From Microbacterium dauci (lineage in GTDB: Bacteria > Actinomycetota > Actinomycetes > Actinomycetales > Microbacteriaceae), in contig NZ_JASJND010000005.1 of the NCBI RefSeq assembly GCF_030065535.1, forward strand, positions 62,001-126,000: a stretch of 64,000 bases of DNA, written 5' to 3'. This document shows, one piece after another, positions 53,490 through 64,000 of this stretch. A model generated the notes under the pieces. That model searched no databases. It worked only from the letters and a program-made list of their open reading frames with translations, and was not told the origin of the DNA. Within the stretch, counting starts at the first letter, position 1. Every line of letters begins with the position of its first letter. The translations under genes were made by a program, and so were the position numbers.

Positions 53490-54134
53490 ATGGGTGAACC
53501 GACGCGCGCCGGCGATCGGGCGTACGCGACGCTCCTCGACGAGATCCAGCGCGGCACGCTCGCTCCGGGAGCCGTCCTCGGCGAGGTCGAGCAGGCGACG
53601 CGGCTCGGCGTGAGCCGCACGCCCCTGCGCGAGGCGCTCCGCCGCCTCTCGGCGGACGGGCTCGTCGAGCAGCAGTCCCCGCGCGTGACCGTCGTCGCGG
53701 GCATCGACGTCGACGACATCCGCGCGCTGTTCGACCTGCGCCGCGCGCTCGAAGAGACCGCCGCCCGCCTCGCGTCCCGCGCTGCCGACCGCGACGGCTT
53801 CGCAGCGCTCGCCGCCGAGTTCGCCACCATTGAACCTGTGGCATCCCATGCGGACGAGTACTACGCGCTCATCGCCCGATTCGACGCCGAGTTGGATGCC
53901 GCGGCGGCGAACGACTATCTCGCGTCGGCCCTCCGCACCGTCCGCACCCACCTCGTGCGGGTGCGCCAGTTCGCCCGCGACAAGCCCGAGCGACTCGCGG
54001 CATCCGCTCCGGAGCACCGCCTCATCGCGGAGGCCATCGCCGCCGGCGACGCCGATCTGGCGGTCCACGCCACCCACATCCACCTGCACAACGCGCTCAC
54101 GAGCATCCTCGCCTCCCTGGAAGGAACCCCATGA
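53490..54134 (+). CDS. GntR family (FCD domain) regulator of the methylcitrate operon
   Basis: The 214-residue protein has a winged HTH at about residues 8-72 ([44 protein letters not shown]) and a helical FCD ligand domain from about 80, with a metal-site-like pair of histidines in EHRLIAEAI and [11 protein letters not shown]. It overlaps prpD by four bases (ATGA) and heads the operon, so it probably controls propionate use in response to methylcitrate or a relative. ATG 53490 is 6 bases after TACACT, a leaderless start. Confidence 0.92.
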   Translation: MGEPTRAGDRAYATLLDEIQRGTLAPGAVLGEVEQATRLGVSRTPLREALRRLSADGLVEQQSPRVTVVAGIDVDDIRALFDLRRALEETAARLASRAADRDGFAALAAEFATIEPVASHADEYYALIARFDAELDAAAANDYLASALRTVRTHLVRVRQFARDKPERLAASAPEHRLIAEAIAAGDADLAVHATHIHLHNALTSILASLEGTP

Positions 54135-55657
54135 CCGTCACCCACCACGTCCGCGTGTACCGCAGCGACGAGGAACTGCCCCGCGAGGAGCAGCTCGCCT
54201 ACAAGATCGCCCAGGTCGCCGTCGACCCGGTCGCCGTCGAGGACGACGTCATCGACATGATCATCAACCGTGTGATCGACAACGCCGCCGTCGCCGCGGC
54301 GTCGCTCACCAGGGCGCCGATCAACGCCGCCCGCGCGCAGGCGCTGTCGCACCCCGTCTCGACGGGGGGAGCCGGCGCGACGCTCTTCGGCGCCCCGAAC
54401 GACGTGCGCACGAGCCCGGAGTGGGCGGCGTGGGCGAACGGCGTCGCCGTGCGCGAACTCGACTACCACGACACGTTCCTCGCCGCCGAGTACTCGCACC
54501 CCGGCGACAACATCCCGTCGATCCTCGCGGTCGCGCAGCATGTCGGCGCCGACGGCGCGGCGCTCGTGCGCGGCATCGCGACCGGGTACGAGATCCAGAT
54601 GGATCTCGTCCGCTCGATCTGCCTGCACAAGCACAAGATCGACCACGTCGCCCACATCGGCCCGTCGGCCGCGGCCGGCATCGGTACCCTCCTCCGGCTC
54701 GACGTCGACACCGTCTACCAAGCGGTCGGGCAGGGCCTCCACACCACCACCGCGACCCGCCAGTCGCGCAAGGGCGAGATTTCGACGTGGAAGGCGCACG
54801 CCCCCGCGTTCGCCGGCAAGATGGCCGTCGAGGCGGTCGACCGGGCGATGCGCGGCCAGACCTCGCCCAGCCCGATCTACGAAGGCGAGGACGGCGTCAT
54901 CGCCTGGATGCTCGACGGCAAGGATGCCGCGTACGAGGTGCCGCTGCCCGCTCCCGGCGAGCCCAAGCGCGCCATCCTCGACTCGTACACGAAGGAGCAT
55001 TCCGCCGAGTACCAGGCGCAGGCGTGGATCGACCTGGCCCGCAAGCTCGGCGCCGAGCGTCCCGAACTCCGCGACCCCGCGAACATCGCGTCGGTCGTGC
55101 TCCACACGAGCCACCACACCCACTACGTCATCGGCTCGGGTGCCGGCGACCCGCAGAAGTACGACCCCGCGGCATCCCGCGAGACCCTCGATCATTCGAT
55201 CCCGTACATCTTCACGGTCGCGTTGCAGGACGGCGGCTGGCACCACGTCGACTCGTACACCCCGGAACGTGCCGGTCGCGCCGACACGGTCGAGCTGTGG
55301 CAGAAGGTCACGACGGCCGAGGATGCCGAGTGGACCCGTCGCTACCACTCCGAAGACCCCGACGAGAAGGCGTTCGGCGGTCGCGTGGAAATCACGCTGA
55401 CCGACGGTTCGACGGTCGTCGACGAGATCGCCGTCGCCGATGCGCACCCCCTCGGCGCGCGGCCATTCGCCCGCGCGGACTACATCCGCAAGTTCCGCCT
55501 CCTCGCCGAACCCGTGCTCGAGGCCGCCGAGATCGAGCGGTTCCTCGACCTCGTACAGCGGCTCCCCGAGCTGACCGCCGACGAGGTGCGCCAGCTCGAC
55601 ATCGTCGCGAAGGCGGGCACGCTCGAGGCCGCGCCGGCGCCGAAGGGCCTGTTCTGA
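54131..55657 (+). CDS. prpD: 2-methylcitrate dehydratase, MmgE/PrpD family
   Basis: The 508-residue protein matches bacterial PrpD in length and in its segments [38 protein letters not shown] and [34 protein letters not shown]. It dehydrates 2-methylcitrate to 2-methyl-cis-aconitate in the methylcitrate cycle without an iron-sulfur cluster. Its start overlaps the GntR gene and its stop overlaps the prpB start (TGATG), so the operon is translationally coupled. Confidence 0.96.
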   Translation: MTVTHHVRVYRSDEELPREEQLAYKIAQVAVDPVAVEDDVIDMIINRVIDNAAVAAASLTRAPINAARAQALSHPVSTGGAGATLFGAPNDVRTSPEWAAWANGVAVRELDYHDTFLAAEYSHPGDNIPSILAVAQHVGADGAALVRGIATGYEIQMDLVRSICLHKHKIDHVAHIGPSAAAGIGTLLRLDVDTVYQAVGQGLHTTTATRQSRKGEISTWKAHAPAFAGKMAVEAVDRAMRGQTSPSPIYEGEDGVIAWMLDGKDAAYEVPLPAPGEPKRAILDSYTKEHSAEYQAQAWIDLARKLGAERPELRDPANIASVVLHTSHHTHYVIGSGAGDPQKYDPAASRETLDHSIPYIFTVALQDGGWHHVDSYTPERAGRADTVELWQKVTTAEDAEWTRRYHSEDPDEKAFGGRVEITLTDGSTVVDEIAVADAHPLGARPFARADYIRKFRLLAEPVLEAAEIERFLDLVQRLPELTADEVRQLDIVAKAGTLEAAPAPKGLF

Positions 55658-56559
55658 TGCTGTACGCCACCACGCCGGCGCACGAGAAGCGCCGCCTGTT
55701 CCGGGAGCGGCTCGCGACCGGTGAGCTGCTGCGGTTCCCCGGCGCCTTCAACCCGCTCTCGGCGCGGCTCATCGAGCAGCGGGGGTTCGAGGGCGTCTAC
55801 ATCTCGGGTGCGGTGCTCGCCGCCGACCTGGGGCTCCCCGACATCGGCCTGACGACGCTGACCGAGGTCGCCGGCCGCGGGCAGCAGATCGCCCGGATGA
55901 CCGACCTGCCGGCGATCATCGACGCCGACACCGGGTTCGGTGAGCCGATGAACGTCGCGCGTACGATCCAGTCGCTCGAGGATGCCGGCATCGCCGGCGC
56001 CCACATCGAAGACCAGGTGAACCCGAAGCGTTGCGGCCACCTCGACGGCAAGGCGGTCGTCGATCAGGACACCGCGATCAAGCGGATCCGGGCGGCCGTC
56101 GATGCGCGCCGCGACCCGAACTTCCTCGTGATGGCGCGCACCGACATCCGCGCGATCGACGGATTGGATGCCGCGATCACTCGCGCCAAGCACCTCGTCG
56201 ATGCCGGCGCCGACGCGATCTTCCCCGAAGCGATGCGCACCCTAGAAGAGTTCGCTGCGGTGCGGGCGGCAGTCGGCGTGCCGATCCTCGCGAACATGAC
56301 GGAGTTCGGGAAGAGCGACCTCTTCTCGACGTCGCAGCTGCGGGACGTCGGGGTGAACATCGTCATCTGGCCGGTGTCGCTGCTGCGGATGGCGATGGGC
56401 GCAGCCGGTCGTGCGCTGGCTACGCTGAACGACGAAGGGCACCTCACCTCGCACCTGGGGGAGATGCAGCACCGCGCCGATCTGTACGACCTCATCGACT
56501 ACGAGGGCTACAGCCACTTCGATGCGAACGTCTTCACCTTCGACCTCACAAAGGAGTGA
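55657..56559 (+). CDS. prpB: methylisocitrate lyase
   Basis: The 300-residue protein is of the isocitrate lyase/PEP mutase family. It has the catalytic loop NPKRCGHLDGK with the essential Cys, the metal-binding IIDADTGFGEPMNV and HIEDQ, and LVMARTD. It cleaves 2-methylisocitrate to pyruvate and succinate. ATG 55657 shares one base with the prpD stop. prpC follows after two bases. Confidence 0.96.
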   Translation: MLYATTPAHEKRRLFRERLATGELLRFPGAFNPLSARLIEQRGFEGVYISGAVLAADLGLPDIGLTTLTEVAGRGQQIARMTDLPAIIDADTGFGEPMNVARTIQSLEDAGIAGAHIEDQVNPKRCGHLDGKAVVDQDTAIKRIRAAVDARRDPNFLVMARTDIRAIDGLDAAITRAKHLVDAGADAIFPEAMRTLEEFAAVRAAVGVPILANMTEFGKSDLFSTSQLRDVGVNIVIWPVSLLRMAMGAAGRALATLNDEGHLTSHLGEMQHRADLYDLIDYEGYSHFDANVFTFDLTKE

Positions 56560-56560
56560 C

Positions 56561-57751
56561 ATGAGCGAACCGGACATCAAGAAGGGGCTCGCCGGCGTCT
56601 ACGCCGACGTGACCGCGATCAGCAAGGTCAACCCCGAGACGAACTCGCTGCTGTACCGCGGCTATCCCGTGCAGGAGCTCGCTGCGACGCAGTCGTTCGA
56701 GGCGGTTGCCTACCTGCTGTGGCACGGTGAGTTGCCCACCGACGACCAGCTCGCCCAGCTGCGCGCCGTGGAACGCGCGACCCGGGCGATACCGGCAAAT
56801 GTCCGCGAGTTCATCGACGCGATGCCGACGTCCGCGCACCCCATGGACGAGGTGCGGACGATCGTCAGCCTGCTCGGCGGTTTCGAGACGGCGGGCATCG
56901 ACAACGTGCTCGACGCGGCAGGCACCCCGGCCGAGAACCTCGATCGCAGCGTCCGACTGTTCGCGATCCTGCCCGCCATCGTCGCCTACGGTCAGCGCCG
57001 GCGCCACGGACTCGAGATCATCGAACCGAAGGAGGATCTCGATTACGCGGCGAACTTCCTCTGGATGACCTTCGGTGAAGAGCCCGACCCGGTCGTCGTC
57101 GACGCGTTCAACCGTTCGATGATCCTGTACGCGGAGCACTCGTTCAACGCGTCGACCTTCACGGCACGCGTGATCACTTCTACCCTCAGCGACCTGTACT
57201 CGGGGGTCGTCGGGGCCATCGGTGCGCTCAAGGGACCGCTCCACGGCGGTGCGAATGAGGCCGTGCTGCACATCTTCACCGAAATCGGATCGGCCGAGAA
57301 CGTCGTGCCGTGGCTCGACGAGGCGCTCGCCGCGAAACGCAAGATCATGGGCTTCGGGCATCGCGTCTACAAGCGCGGCGACTCGCGTGTGCCGACGATG
57401 AAGCTCGCGCTCGACGCGCTCGTCGACCACTACGACCGCCCCGATGTCGCAGCCCTGTACGACGCGCTCGAGAGCGAGTTCGTCTCCCGCAAGGGCATCT
57501 ACCCGAACCTCGACTACCCGTCGGGTCCCGCCTACAGCCTGATGGGGTTCGACACCCTCACATTCACGCCGCTGTTCATCGCGGCGCGCATCACCGGGTG
57601 GACGGCGCACATCATGGAGCAGCAGGCCGCGAACGCGCTCATCCGACCGCTGTCGGCCTACAACGGCCCGGATGAACGTCACGTCGAGGGCTACGAGCCG
57701 GATGCCGCGGAGGTCGAGGCCCTCGAGCGTCCGGAGGAAGCCGCGGGCTGA
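56561..57751 (+). CDS. prpC: 2-methylcitrate synthase
   Basis: The 396-residue protein is a type I citrate synthase-fold enzyme with KGLAGVYADVTAISKVNPETNSLLYRGY at the start. The catalytic residues are His in LHGGANEAV, His in GFGHRVYKRGD and Asp in YPNLDYPSGPAYSLMGF. Placement after prpD and prpB identifies it as the enzyme that condenses propionyl-CoA with oxaloacetate. AAGGAG precedes ATG 56561, inside the end of prpB. A weak hairpin (CCCAT/ATGGG near 57767-57780) follows the gene. Confidence 0.94.
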   Translation: MSEPDIKKGLAGVYADVTAISKVNPETNSLLYRGYPVQELAATQSFEAVAYLLWHGELPTDDQLAQLRAVERATRAIPANVREFIDAMPTSAHPMDEVRTIVSLLGGFETAGIDNVLDAAGTPAENLDRSVRLFAILPAIVAYGQRRRHGLEIIEPKEDLDYAANFLWMTFGEEPDPVVVDAFNRSMILYAEHSFNASTFTARVITSTLSDLYSGVVGAIGALKGPLHGGANEAVLHIFTEIGSAENVVPWLDEALAAKRKIMGFGHRVYKRGDSRVPTMKLALDALVDHYDRPDVAALYDALESEFVSRKGIYPNLDYPSGPAYSLMGFDTLTFTPLFIAARITGWTAHIMEQQAANALIRPLSAYNGPDERHVEGYEPDAAEVEALERPEEAAG

Positions 57752-57877
57752 CCAGCGCGGAAGCCCCATGCGAATGGGTCCGGATGAGGACTTTCTCATG
57801 TGTGGCTGTGACCGGTATGAGTAGTGTTGCCGGCACAGCATCGGGCACGCCGTCGTGCCCGGGACACAGGAGCACTC

Positions 57878-60800
57878 ATGCCGAAGTTCCCCTCGTCACG
57901 CGCCCTGGCGCCGTACCGCCGCGCCCTCGCCGCCGCGACCTCCGGCATCCTGCTCCTGAGTGCGCTCGCACTGACGGCCCCCGTCGCCGCAGCAGCCGAC
58001 GCGCGCACATTCGCCCTCGTCGGCGACCTCCAGAGCGAACTCGGGTGTTCGGCCGATTGGCAACCCGACTGTGCCGCGACCGAGCTCACGTCGACCGACA
58101 CGGCCGACGTGTTCGCCGCCGAGTTCGAGATCCCCGCAGGCTCATGGGAGTACAAAGTGGCCGTCGACGACGGCTGGGACGAGGGATACGGGCTTGACGG
58201 CGGGGGTGAGAACATTCCGCTCACCGTCGCGGGCCCGTCGACCGTGCGCGTGCTCTTCGACGACGTGCAGAAGCGCGTGGGGCTGGAGCTGCTGTCGGTC
58301 CGCGGCGATCACACCGCCGCAGATGACGCGCTCGTTGCCGAACCGGTCCGACAGGCGGGAGACGGCAAGCAGTTCTACTTCGTCATGACCGACCGATTCG
58401 CCAACGGTGACCCCGCGAACGACACCGGCGGGCTGACAGGCGACCGGCTCGTGACCGGGTTCGACCCGACGTCGACGGGCTTCTTCCAGGGCGGCGACAT
58501 CGCGGGGCTCCGCGCGAACCTCGACTACATCAAGGGGCTCGGCACGACGGCCATCTGGCTCACGCCCAGCTTCATGAACAAGCCCGTTCAGGGGGAGGGC
58601 GAGAACATCAGCGCCGGGTACCACGGGTACTGGATCACCGACTTCACTCGCATCGACCCGCATCTGGGCACCAACGCCGAGCTCGAGGCGTTCATCGACG
58701 AGGCGCACGCCGAGGGCATCGACGTCTACTTCGACATCATCACGAACCACACCGCCGACGTGATCTCGTACGAAGAAGGCGAATACGCCTACATCGACCA
58801 GGCCACGAACCCGTACCGCGACGCGAACGGCGACACGTTCGACCCGGCGGACTACGCGGGAACCGACGACTTCCCCGAGCTCGACGCGGCGACGAGCTTC
58901 CCGTACACGCCCGTCATCGCCGAAGGCGAGCAGGACGTCAAGGTGCCCGCGTGGCTGAACGACCCCACGCTGTACCACAACCGCGGTGACTCGACCTGGA
59001 CCGGCGAGTCCGTCACGTACGGCGACTTCTCGGGCCTCGACGACCTCATGACCGAGCACCCCGACGTCGTATCGGGCTTCGTCGAGGTGTACCAGGACTG
59101 GATCGACCTTGGCATCGACGGCTTCCGTATCGACACCGCGAAGCATGTGAACTTCGAGTTCTGGGAACAGTGGACCTCCGAGGTGCGGGAGTACGCGGCA
59201 TCCGTCGGCAAAGACGACTTCTTCATGTTCGGTGAGGTCTACGACGCCGACCCGGCGCTGCTCGCACCCTATGTGCGCGACAGCGACATGAACTCGGTGC
59301 TCGACTTCGGGTTCCAGGCCGCGGCGACGAGCTTCGCCAAGGGCGGCAATGTGTCGACCCTCGCCCGGCTGTTCGAGGGGGACGACCGGTACACCACACC
59401 TGACTCGTCGGCGACGGCGCTTCCCACCTTCCTCGGCAATCACGACATGGGCCGCATCGGATACTTCTTGGACGGCGCGGACGATGCGTTGCAGCGCGAC
59501 CGACTCGCCCACGATCTCATGTTCCTCTCGCGCGGCCAGCCGGTCGTCTACTACGGCGACGAGCAAGGGTTCGTCGGCGCCGGTGGCGACAAGGCCGCGC
59601 GGCAGTCGCTCTTCGGCACGCAGGTGCCTGAATACCGCGACCAGCAGCTGATCACCGGCGAGACCGTCGGCTCGGGCGACCGGTACGACACCGCCGCACC
59701 CGTGTACACGCATGTGGCCGAGCTGTCGCGGCTTCGCGCAGAGCACCCGGCGCTCGTGGACGGTGCGCAGATCGAGCGGTACGCCGCTGACGGCGTCTAC
59801 GCTTTCTCCCGTGTCGACCGCGACGAGCGCACCGAGTACCTCGTGGCGTTGAACAACACCGCAGAGGCCCAGAGTGTCACGGTCCCGACGCTGACCGCCG
59901 ATGCGGACTTCGTCCCGCTGTACGGCACCGATACCGAGCTGACGACGGATGCCGCGGCGACGGGCACCCTCGAAGTGCCCGCCCTCTCGGCGGTCGTCCT
60001 CCGCGCCGATCGTGAGGTCAGTGCCCCGACCGAGGCGGCGCCGCTGACCGTCGCGGCTCCCGTCGCCGGCGCCGGGGTGAAGGGCTCGACCGCAATCGGT
60101 GCCACGGCGGACGCCTCGTGGCGCGAGACGAGCTTCGCATGGCGGGTCGCCGGCTCCGACGAGTGGACGCCGCTCGGCACCGCCGAGGACACCACGCCGG
60201 GCGTCTTCGCCGACGTGCGCGGGCTCGCGGACGGGACGCTGCTGGAGTACCGGGCAGTGTCGACGGATGCCGCCGGTCAGCGCTCCGCGGCATCCACCTA
60301 CGCCTCCGTCGGCAACCGGGTGAACCTCGTCGTCGAAGCGGAGCCCGAACAGCCCGAAGAGCCGACGGCCTACGACGCCGTGAGCATCCCCGGCAGCCTC
60401 AACACCGAGATGGGGTGCGGATCGGATTGGGCGCCGGACTGCGACCAGGCGCAGATGGCGCTCGTCGACGGGAAGTGGCGGCTCAGCGTCGACCTGGCCG
60501 CGGGCACCTACGAGTACAAGGTCGCGGCCGAGAAGAGCTGGGACGAGAACTACGGCGCGGATGGCGTGCCGAACGGTGCCAACATCGTCGTCACCCACCC
60601 CGGCGGCCCGATCACCTTCTTCTTCGACCCGCTGACGAAGCGGGTGCAGTCCTCGTCCGAAGGTCCGGTCGTTACCCTGGCGGGCTCGTTCCAGAGCGAG
60701 CTGGGCTGTGCGGCCGACTGGGCGCCCGATTGCCTCCGCGCGCTCATGTTCGACGGTGACCGCGACGGTGTCTACGAGTTCTCGACGAACGGTCTGCCGA

Positions 60801-63800
60801 CCGGCTCGTACGAGGTGAAGGTCGCGCACGGCCTCAGCTGGGACGAGAACTACGGCGCCGACGGCGTGCGCGGCGGCGAGAACATCGCCTTCACGGCGAC
60901 CGCGGGCAAGGCCGTCGTCTTCAGCTACGACTCAGAGACGCACGTGCTCGAGATCGAGGCCGCCGACCCGCCGCTCGCCGGCACGGGTGAAGCGCGGGCG
61001 CATTGGATCGACGCAGAGACGCTCGCGTGGCCCAGCGACCTGGGCGGTGCAGACGCCGGCGCGAGCTGGTCGCTCTACGGCTCCGCAGACGCACAGCTCG
61101 CGGTCACCGACGGGACGGTGACCGGCGGTGAGGCGATCGAGCTGTCGCCCGCCGACGGCGGCCTCACCGACGAGCAGCGCGAGCGCTTCCCCGCGCTGAC
61201 GGAGTTCACCGCACTGCGACTCGAGGAGGTCGACCGGGATGCGGTGGCCGAGCTGCTGCGCGGACAGCTGCGCGTCGCCGAGCGCGACGCCGCCGGCGCA
61301 CTGACTGCGTTCACGGGCGTCCAGATCCCCGGCGTGCTCGACGACCTCTACGCCGAGGAGGTGGCGGACGACGCCCTCGGCGTCTCGTTCTCAGGCAAGG
61401 GCGCCAAGACGAAGACGACCTTCCGCCTGTGGGCGCCGACCGCGCAGTCAGCGACCCTGCTGACGTGGGACGCCGGTGCCTCCGGCGATCCCGTCCGTCA
61501 CGAGGCGTCGTTCGACGCGACATCCGGCACCTGGACCGCCGCGGGCGGGCGGGCGCTCATCGGCGACGAGTACCTCTGGGAGGTCGTCGTCTTCGCACCG
61601 AGCACCGATCAGATCGAGACGAACGTGGTGACCGATCCGGCATCCGTCGTACTGACCGAGAACTCGACGCGCTCCGTCGCGATCAGCCTCGCCGACAAGG
61701 CGTACATGCCGAAGCAGTGGCAGAAGGCCAAGCCGAAGGCGGTGGAACGGAACGTCGACCGCGCGATCTACGAGCTGCACATCCGCGACTTCTCCATCAG
61801 CGACGAGACCGTGCCCGAAGCCGAGCGGGGGACGTACGCCGCCTTCAGCCGGAAGAGTGCAGGAACGGCGCAGCTGCGACAGCTCGCCGAGGCGGGCATC
61901 AACACGGTGCACCTGCTGCCGTCGTTCGACATCGCGACGATCGAGGAGGATCGTGCGGCCCAGGCGACGCCCGACTGCGACCTCGCGGCGCTTCCGCCGG
62001 GCTCGAGCGAGCAGCAGGCCTGCATCGCCGAGGTCGCGGACACCGACGGGTTCAACTGGGGGTACGACCCGTTCCACTTCACGACCCCGGAAGGGTCGTA
62101 CGCGCTCCAGCCCGACGGCGGTGCGCGGGTGGCGGAGTTCCGTGGGATGGTGGGTGCCCTGCACGGGATGGGTCTGCAGGTGGTCCTCGACCAGGTCTTC
62201 AACCACACCGCGGCATCCGGTCAGGACGGGAAGTCCGTCCTCGATCAGGTCGTCCCCGGCTATTACCACCGGCTTAACCTGGCCGGCGCAGTCGAGACCT
62301 CGACCTGCTGTCAGAACATCGCGACCGAGCACGAGGTCGCCGAGAAGCTCATGGTCGACTCGGTCGTCACATGGGCGCGCGACTACAAGGTCGACGGATT
62401 CCGGTTCGACCTGATGGGCCACCATTCGAAGGCCAACATGCTCGCCGTGCGCGAGGCGCTCGATGAACTGACCGTGAAGCAGGACGGCGTCGACGGATCG
62501 GCCGTGTACCTGTACGGCGAAGGCTGGAACTTCGGCGAGGTCGCCGACAACGCGCTGTTCGAACAGGCGACGCAGGGGCAGCTCGGCGGCACGGGCATCG
62601 CGACCTTCAACGACCGACTCCGCGACGCCGTGCACGGCGGCAGCCCCGTCGACAGCGGCTCGACGTTCCGTCAGGGCTACGGCACCGGACTCGGGACCGA
62701 CCCCAACGGTGACCCGATCAACGGCTCGACCGACGAGGCGCTCGCCGACCTCGCCCGCCAGACCGACCTTGTGAAGCTCGGACTCATCGGCAACCTGCGC
62801 GATTACGAGCTGCCCACAGCCGACGGCTCGCTGAAGCCGGGCTCCGAACTCGACTACAACGGCCAGTCGGCCGGCTACGCCGACCAGCCTGACGAGGTGA
62901 TCAACTACGTCGACGCGCACGACAACGAGACGCTGTACGACCTGTCCGTCCTCAAGCTCCCGGTCGAGACCTCGATGGCCGACCGGGTGCGGATGAACAC
63001 GCTGTCGCTCGCCACCGTGACGCTGTCGCAGTCGCCGTCGTTCTGGCACGCGGGCACCGAGCTGCTGCGCTCGAAGTCGCTCGACCGCAACAGCTACAAC
63101 TCCGGCGACTGGTTCAACCGGATCGACTGGACGGGGCAGGAGTCGACCTTCGGCTCCGGCCTGCCGCCTGCGGCCGACAACGAGGAGAAGTGGCCGATCA
63201 TGGCGCCGCTCCTCGAGAACGCGGCGCTGAAGCCGACGGCCGACGACATCGCCGCGGCCGAGGCCTCCGCACTCGACCTGCTGCGGGTGCGCTCCGAGGT
63301 CGGGTTGCTGCGGCTCGGGTCCGCGGCGGCGATCTCCGAGAAGGTGTCGTTCCCGAAGAGCGGGCCGGACGCCGACCCGGGCGTCATCGTGATGCAGATC
63401 GACGACCTCGCAGGCGACACCGACGCCGACCGCGACCTCGACGGCGCGCTCGTCGTGTTCAACGCGTCTCCGGAGGCGACGACGCAGACGATCGACGATC
63501 TCGCCGGACGCGGGTTCGTGCTGACATCCGCACAGGCGAAGGGGTCCGACGCCGTCGTCAAGACGACGACGTGGGATGCCGCGACCGGCACCGTGACCGT
63601 GCCGGCCCGATCGGTCGCGGTCCTGGTCGATGCGGCGCCCGTTGCGACGGCGGTCGTCGCCGTGCCGACGCCGCCGGTCGCGAAGCATGGTGCGGCGGTG
63701 CGGATGACCGGCAAGGTGATCGCTGTCGACGGCAGCGCGCCGGTGGGTACGGTGACGGTGATGGAGGGATCGAAGACGCTCGCGAGCGCGGAGCTCCCGG

Positions 63801-63937
63801 CATCCGCGAAGGGGCGCATCGATCTGCCGCTCCCGAAGCTCAGCAAGGGCGTCCACGTCCTCCGCACGAGCTTCACCGGCGCGGAGGAACACGCCGATTC
63901 GCGGTCGCTCCTGCCGATTCCGCTCCTCGTCTACTGA
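57878..63937 (+). CDS. secreted amylopullulanase with two GH13 domains and X25 modules
   Basis: The 2019-residue protein has a signal peptide (1-40, cleavage after PVAAAA) and then an X25-type module (about 44-136). GH13 domain one spans about 164-712, with nucleophile Asp419 (GFRID), acid Glu453 (FGEV) and Asp523 (NHD). A fibronectin-like module (713-815) and two more X25 modules (831-925, 930-1028) follow. After a pullulanase N2-like region (1030-1160) and a CBM48 (about 1167-1270) comes GH13 domain two, with Asp1511 ([11 protein letters not shown]), Glu1548 (YGEGWNFG) and Asp1682 (DAHDNE). It ends in an Ig-like domain (about 1926-2019) with no sortase motif. Domain one looks like an alpha-amylase and domain two like a pullulanase-type alpha-1,6-glucosidase, so one enzyme could fully open branched starch outside the cell. 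ATG 57878 has AGGAG 6 bases upstream; TAGTGT at 57822-57827 is a -10 candidate. Confidence 0.93.
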   Translation: MPKFPSSRALAPYRRALAAATSGILLLSALALTAPVAAAADARTFALVGDLQSELGCSADWQPDCAATELTSTDTADVFAAEFEIPAGSWEYKVAVDDGWDEGYGLDGGGENIPLTVAGPSTVRVLFDDVQKRVGLELLSVRGDHTAADDALVAEPVRQAGDGKQFYFVMTDRFANGDPANDTGGLTGDRLVTGFDPTSTGFFQGGDIAGLRANLDYIKGLGTTAIWLTPSFMNKPVQGEGENISAGYHGYWITDFTRIDPHLGTNAELEAFIDEAHAEGIDVYFDIITNHTADVISYEEGEYAYIDQATNPYRDANGDTFDPADYAGTDDFPELDAATSFPYTPVIAEGEQDVKVPAWLNDPTLYHNRGDSTWTGESVTYGDFSGLDDLMTEHPDVVSGFVEVYQDWIDLGIDGFRIDTAKHVNFEFWEQWTSEVREYAASVGKDDFFMFGEVYDADPALLAPYVRDSDMNSVLDFGFQAAATSFAKGGNVSTLARLFEGDDRYTTPDSSATALPTFLGNHDMGRIGYFLDGADDALQRDRLAHDLMFLSRGQPVVYYGDEQGFVGAGGDKAARQSLFGTQVPEYRDQQLITGETVGSGDRYDTAAPVYTHVAELSRLRAEHPALVDGAQIERYAADGVYAFSRVDRDERTEYLVALNNTAEAQSVTVPTLTADADFVPLYGTDTELTTDAAATGTLEVPALSAVVLRADREVSAPTEAAPLTVAAPVAGAGVKGSTAIGATADASWRETSFAWRVAGSDEWTPLGTAEDTTPGVFADVRGLADGTLLEYRAVSTDAAGQRSAASTYASVGNRVNLVVEAEPEQPEEPTAYDAVSIPGSLNTEMGCGSDWAPDCDQAQMALVDGKWRLSVDLAAGTYEYKVAAEKSWDENYGADGVPNGANIVVTHPGGPITFFFDPLTKRVQSSSEGPVVTLAGSFQSELGCAADWAPDCLRALMFDGDRDGVYEFSTNGLPTGSYEVKVAHGLSWDENYGADGVRGGENIAFTATAGKAVVFSYDSETHVLEIEAADPPLAGTGEARAHWIDAETLAWPSDLGGADAGASWSLYGSADAQLAVTDGTVTGGEAIELSPADGGLTDEQRERFPALTEFTALRLEEVDRDAVAELLRGQLRVAERDAAGALTAFTGVQIPGVLDDLYAEEVADDALGVSFSGKGAKTKTTFRLWAPTAQSATLLTWDAGASGDPVRHEASFDATSGTWTAAGGRALIGDEYLWEVVVFAPSTDQIETNVVTDPASVVLTENSTRSVAISLADKAYMPKQWQKAKPKAVERNVDRAIYELHIRDFSISDETVPEAERGTYAAFSRKSAGTAQLRQLAEAGINTVHLLPSFDIATIEEDRAAQATPDCDLAALPPGSSEQQACIAEVADTDGFNWGYDPFHFTTPEGSYALQPDGGARVAEFRGMVGALHGMGLQVVLDQVFNHTAASGQDGKSVLDQVVPGYYHRLNLAGAVETSTCCQNIATEHEVAEKLMVDSVVTWARDYKVDGFRFDLMGHHSKANMLAVREALDELTVKQDGVDGSAVYLYGEGWNFGEVADNALFEQATQGQLGGTGIATFNDRLRDAVHGGSPVDSGSTFRQGYGTGLGTDPNGDPINGSTDEALADLARQTDLVKLGLIGNLRDYELPTADGSLKPGSELDYNGQSAGYADQPDEVINYVDAHDNETLYDLSVLKLPVETSMADRVRMNTLSLATVTLSQSPSFWHAGTELLRSKSLDRNSYNSGDWFNRIDWTGQESTFGSGLPPAADNEEKWPIMAPLLENAALKPTADDIAAAEASALDLLRVRSEVGLLRLGSAAAISEKVSFPKSGPDADPGVIVMQIDDLAGDTDADRDLDGALVVFNASPEATTQTIDDLAGRGFVLTSAQAKGSDAVVKTTTWDAATGTVTVPARSVAVLVDAAPVATAVVAVPTPPVAKHGAAVRMTGKVIAVDGSAPVGTVTVMEGSKTLASAELPASAKGRIDLPLPKLSKGVHVLRTSFTGAEEHADSRSLLPIPLLVY

Positions 63938-64000
63938 CGCGGCTCGGCGCCCGGAGAAGCCGCGGGCTGACAACTCCGCACGACGCGCGCAGGCGCCGCG
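63938..64000. other. intergenic end of window, possible start of another palindromic element
   Basis: GACAACTCCGCACGACGCGCGC near 63979 resembles the CAACTCC-type left arms of the palindromic elements, but the window ends before a right arm could be seen. No gene is evident in these 63 bases. Confidence 0.25.

Overview
The window is high-GC DNA (roughly 70% by eye) from an actinobacterium, most likely a member of Microbacteriaceae close to Microbacterium. This is inferred from the codon usage (third positions almost all G or C), from the gene set (ECF42/DGPF pair, YkoEDC, HhH-GPD protein of the actinobacterial type, DUF4383/DUF3618/YtxH proteins), from the many genes whose start codon sits 6-7 nt after a TANNNT hexamer (leaderless transcripts), and from the very frequent words GGATGCCGC/GCGGCATCC. 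It looks like ordinary chromosome: no rRNA, tRNA, CRISPR array, insertion sequence or prophage was recognised. Genes are densely packed on both strands and no stretch over 300 bases lacks a gene. The largest gaps are 7400-7689 (operator plus palindromic elements), 53208-53489 (two tandem palindromic elements plus operators) and 40046-40230 (upstream of a broken TetR gene).

Layout. 1-3.4 kb: end of a sugar-phosphate isomerase, a LacI regulator overlapping a glycerate kinase, two small membrane proteins. 3.5-8.7 kb: the L-arabinose operon araD-araB-araA with its LacI-type regulator upstream and an operator lying on the -10. 8.9-13.2 kb: a membrane/lipase fusion, an M13 metallopeptidase and a 2H phosphoesterase. 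13.4-18.7 kb: regulators (MerR, ECF42 sigma with its DGPF partner, MarR with a divergent SDR), formyl-THF deformylase and an AhpD-like protein. 18.7-25.3 kb: sulfurtransferase, a GNAT/N-succinylamino acid racemase pair, a DHA2 exporter, a YcxB-like and a flotillin-like protein. 25.5-28.5 kb: DUF4870 protein, glycyl-tRNA synthetase, DUF1801 protein and HhH-GPD protein. 28.5-34.7 kb: a porphyrinogen oxidase and uroporphyrinogen synthase separated by a YtxH/holin/DUF3618 cassette, then 3-hydroxyisobutyryl-CoA hydrolase and a J-domain/NERD-like protein. 34.7-39.2 kb: a DD-carboxypeptidase and a TPP-riboswitch-controlled thiamine-precursor ECF transporter (ykoEDC). 39.2-45.2 kb: acetyltransferases, a TetR remnant, a short acyl-CoA/SDR cluster, TauE, a HAD phosphatase. 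45.3-49.8 kb: a complete beta-glucoside PTS system (licT-bglF-bglA) with a textbook RAT/terminator. 49.8-53.2 kb: rlmN, aldo-keto reductase, NUDIX, RNase H. 53.5-57.8 kb: the methylcitrate-cycle operon (GntR, prpD, prpB, prpC). 57.9-63.9 kb: a secreted 2019-residue amylopullulanase with two GH13 domains.

Taken together the window is carbohydrate- and short-chain-acid-oriented: extracellular starch/pullulan breakdown, beta-glucoside uptake by PTS, arabinose and glycerate use, propionyl-CoA and branched-chain acyl-CoA disposal. The features that standard annotation would miss are the intergenic palindromic elements. Three copies share arms TTCAGGTGGCAG (two in tandem), two share arms with CAACTCCGGAG, and others have unrelated arms but the same layout. 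The other is the GGATGCC/GGCATCC word, which forms inverted pairs at gene ends and also in promoter regions and seems to override the usual codon choice inside genes.
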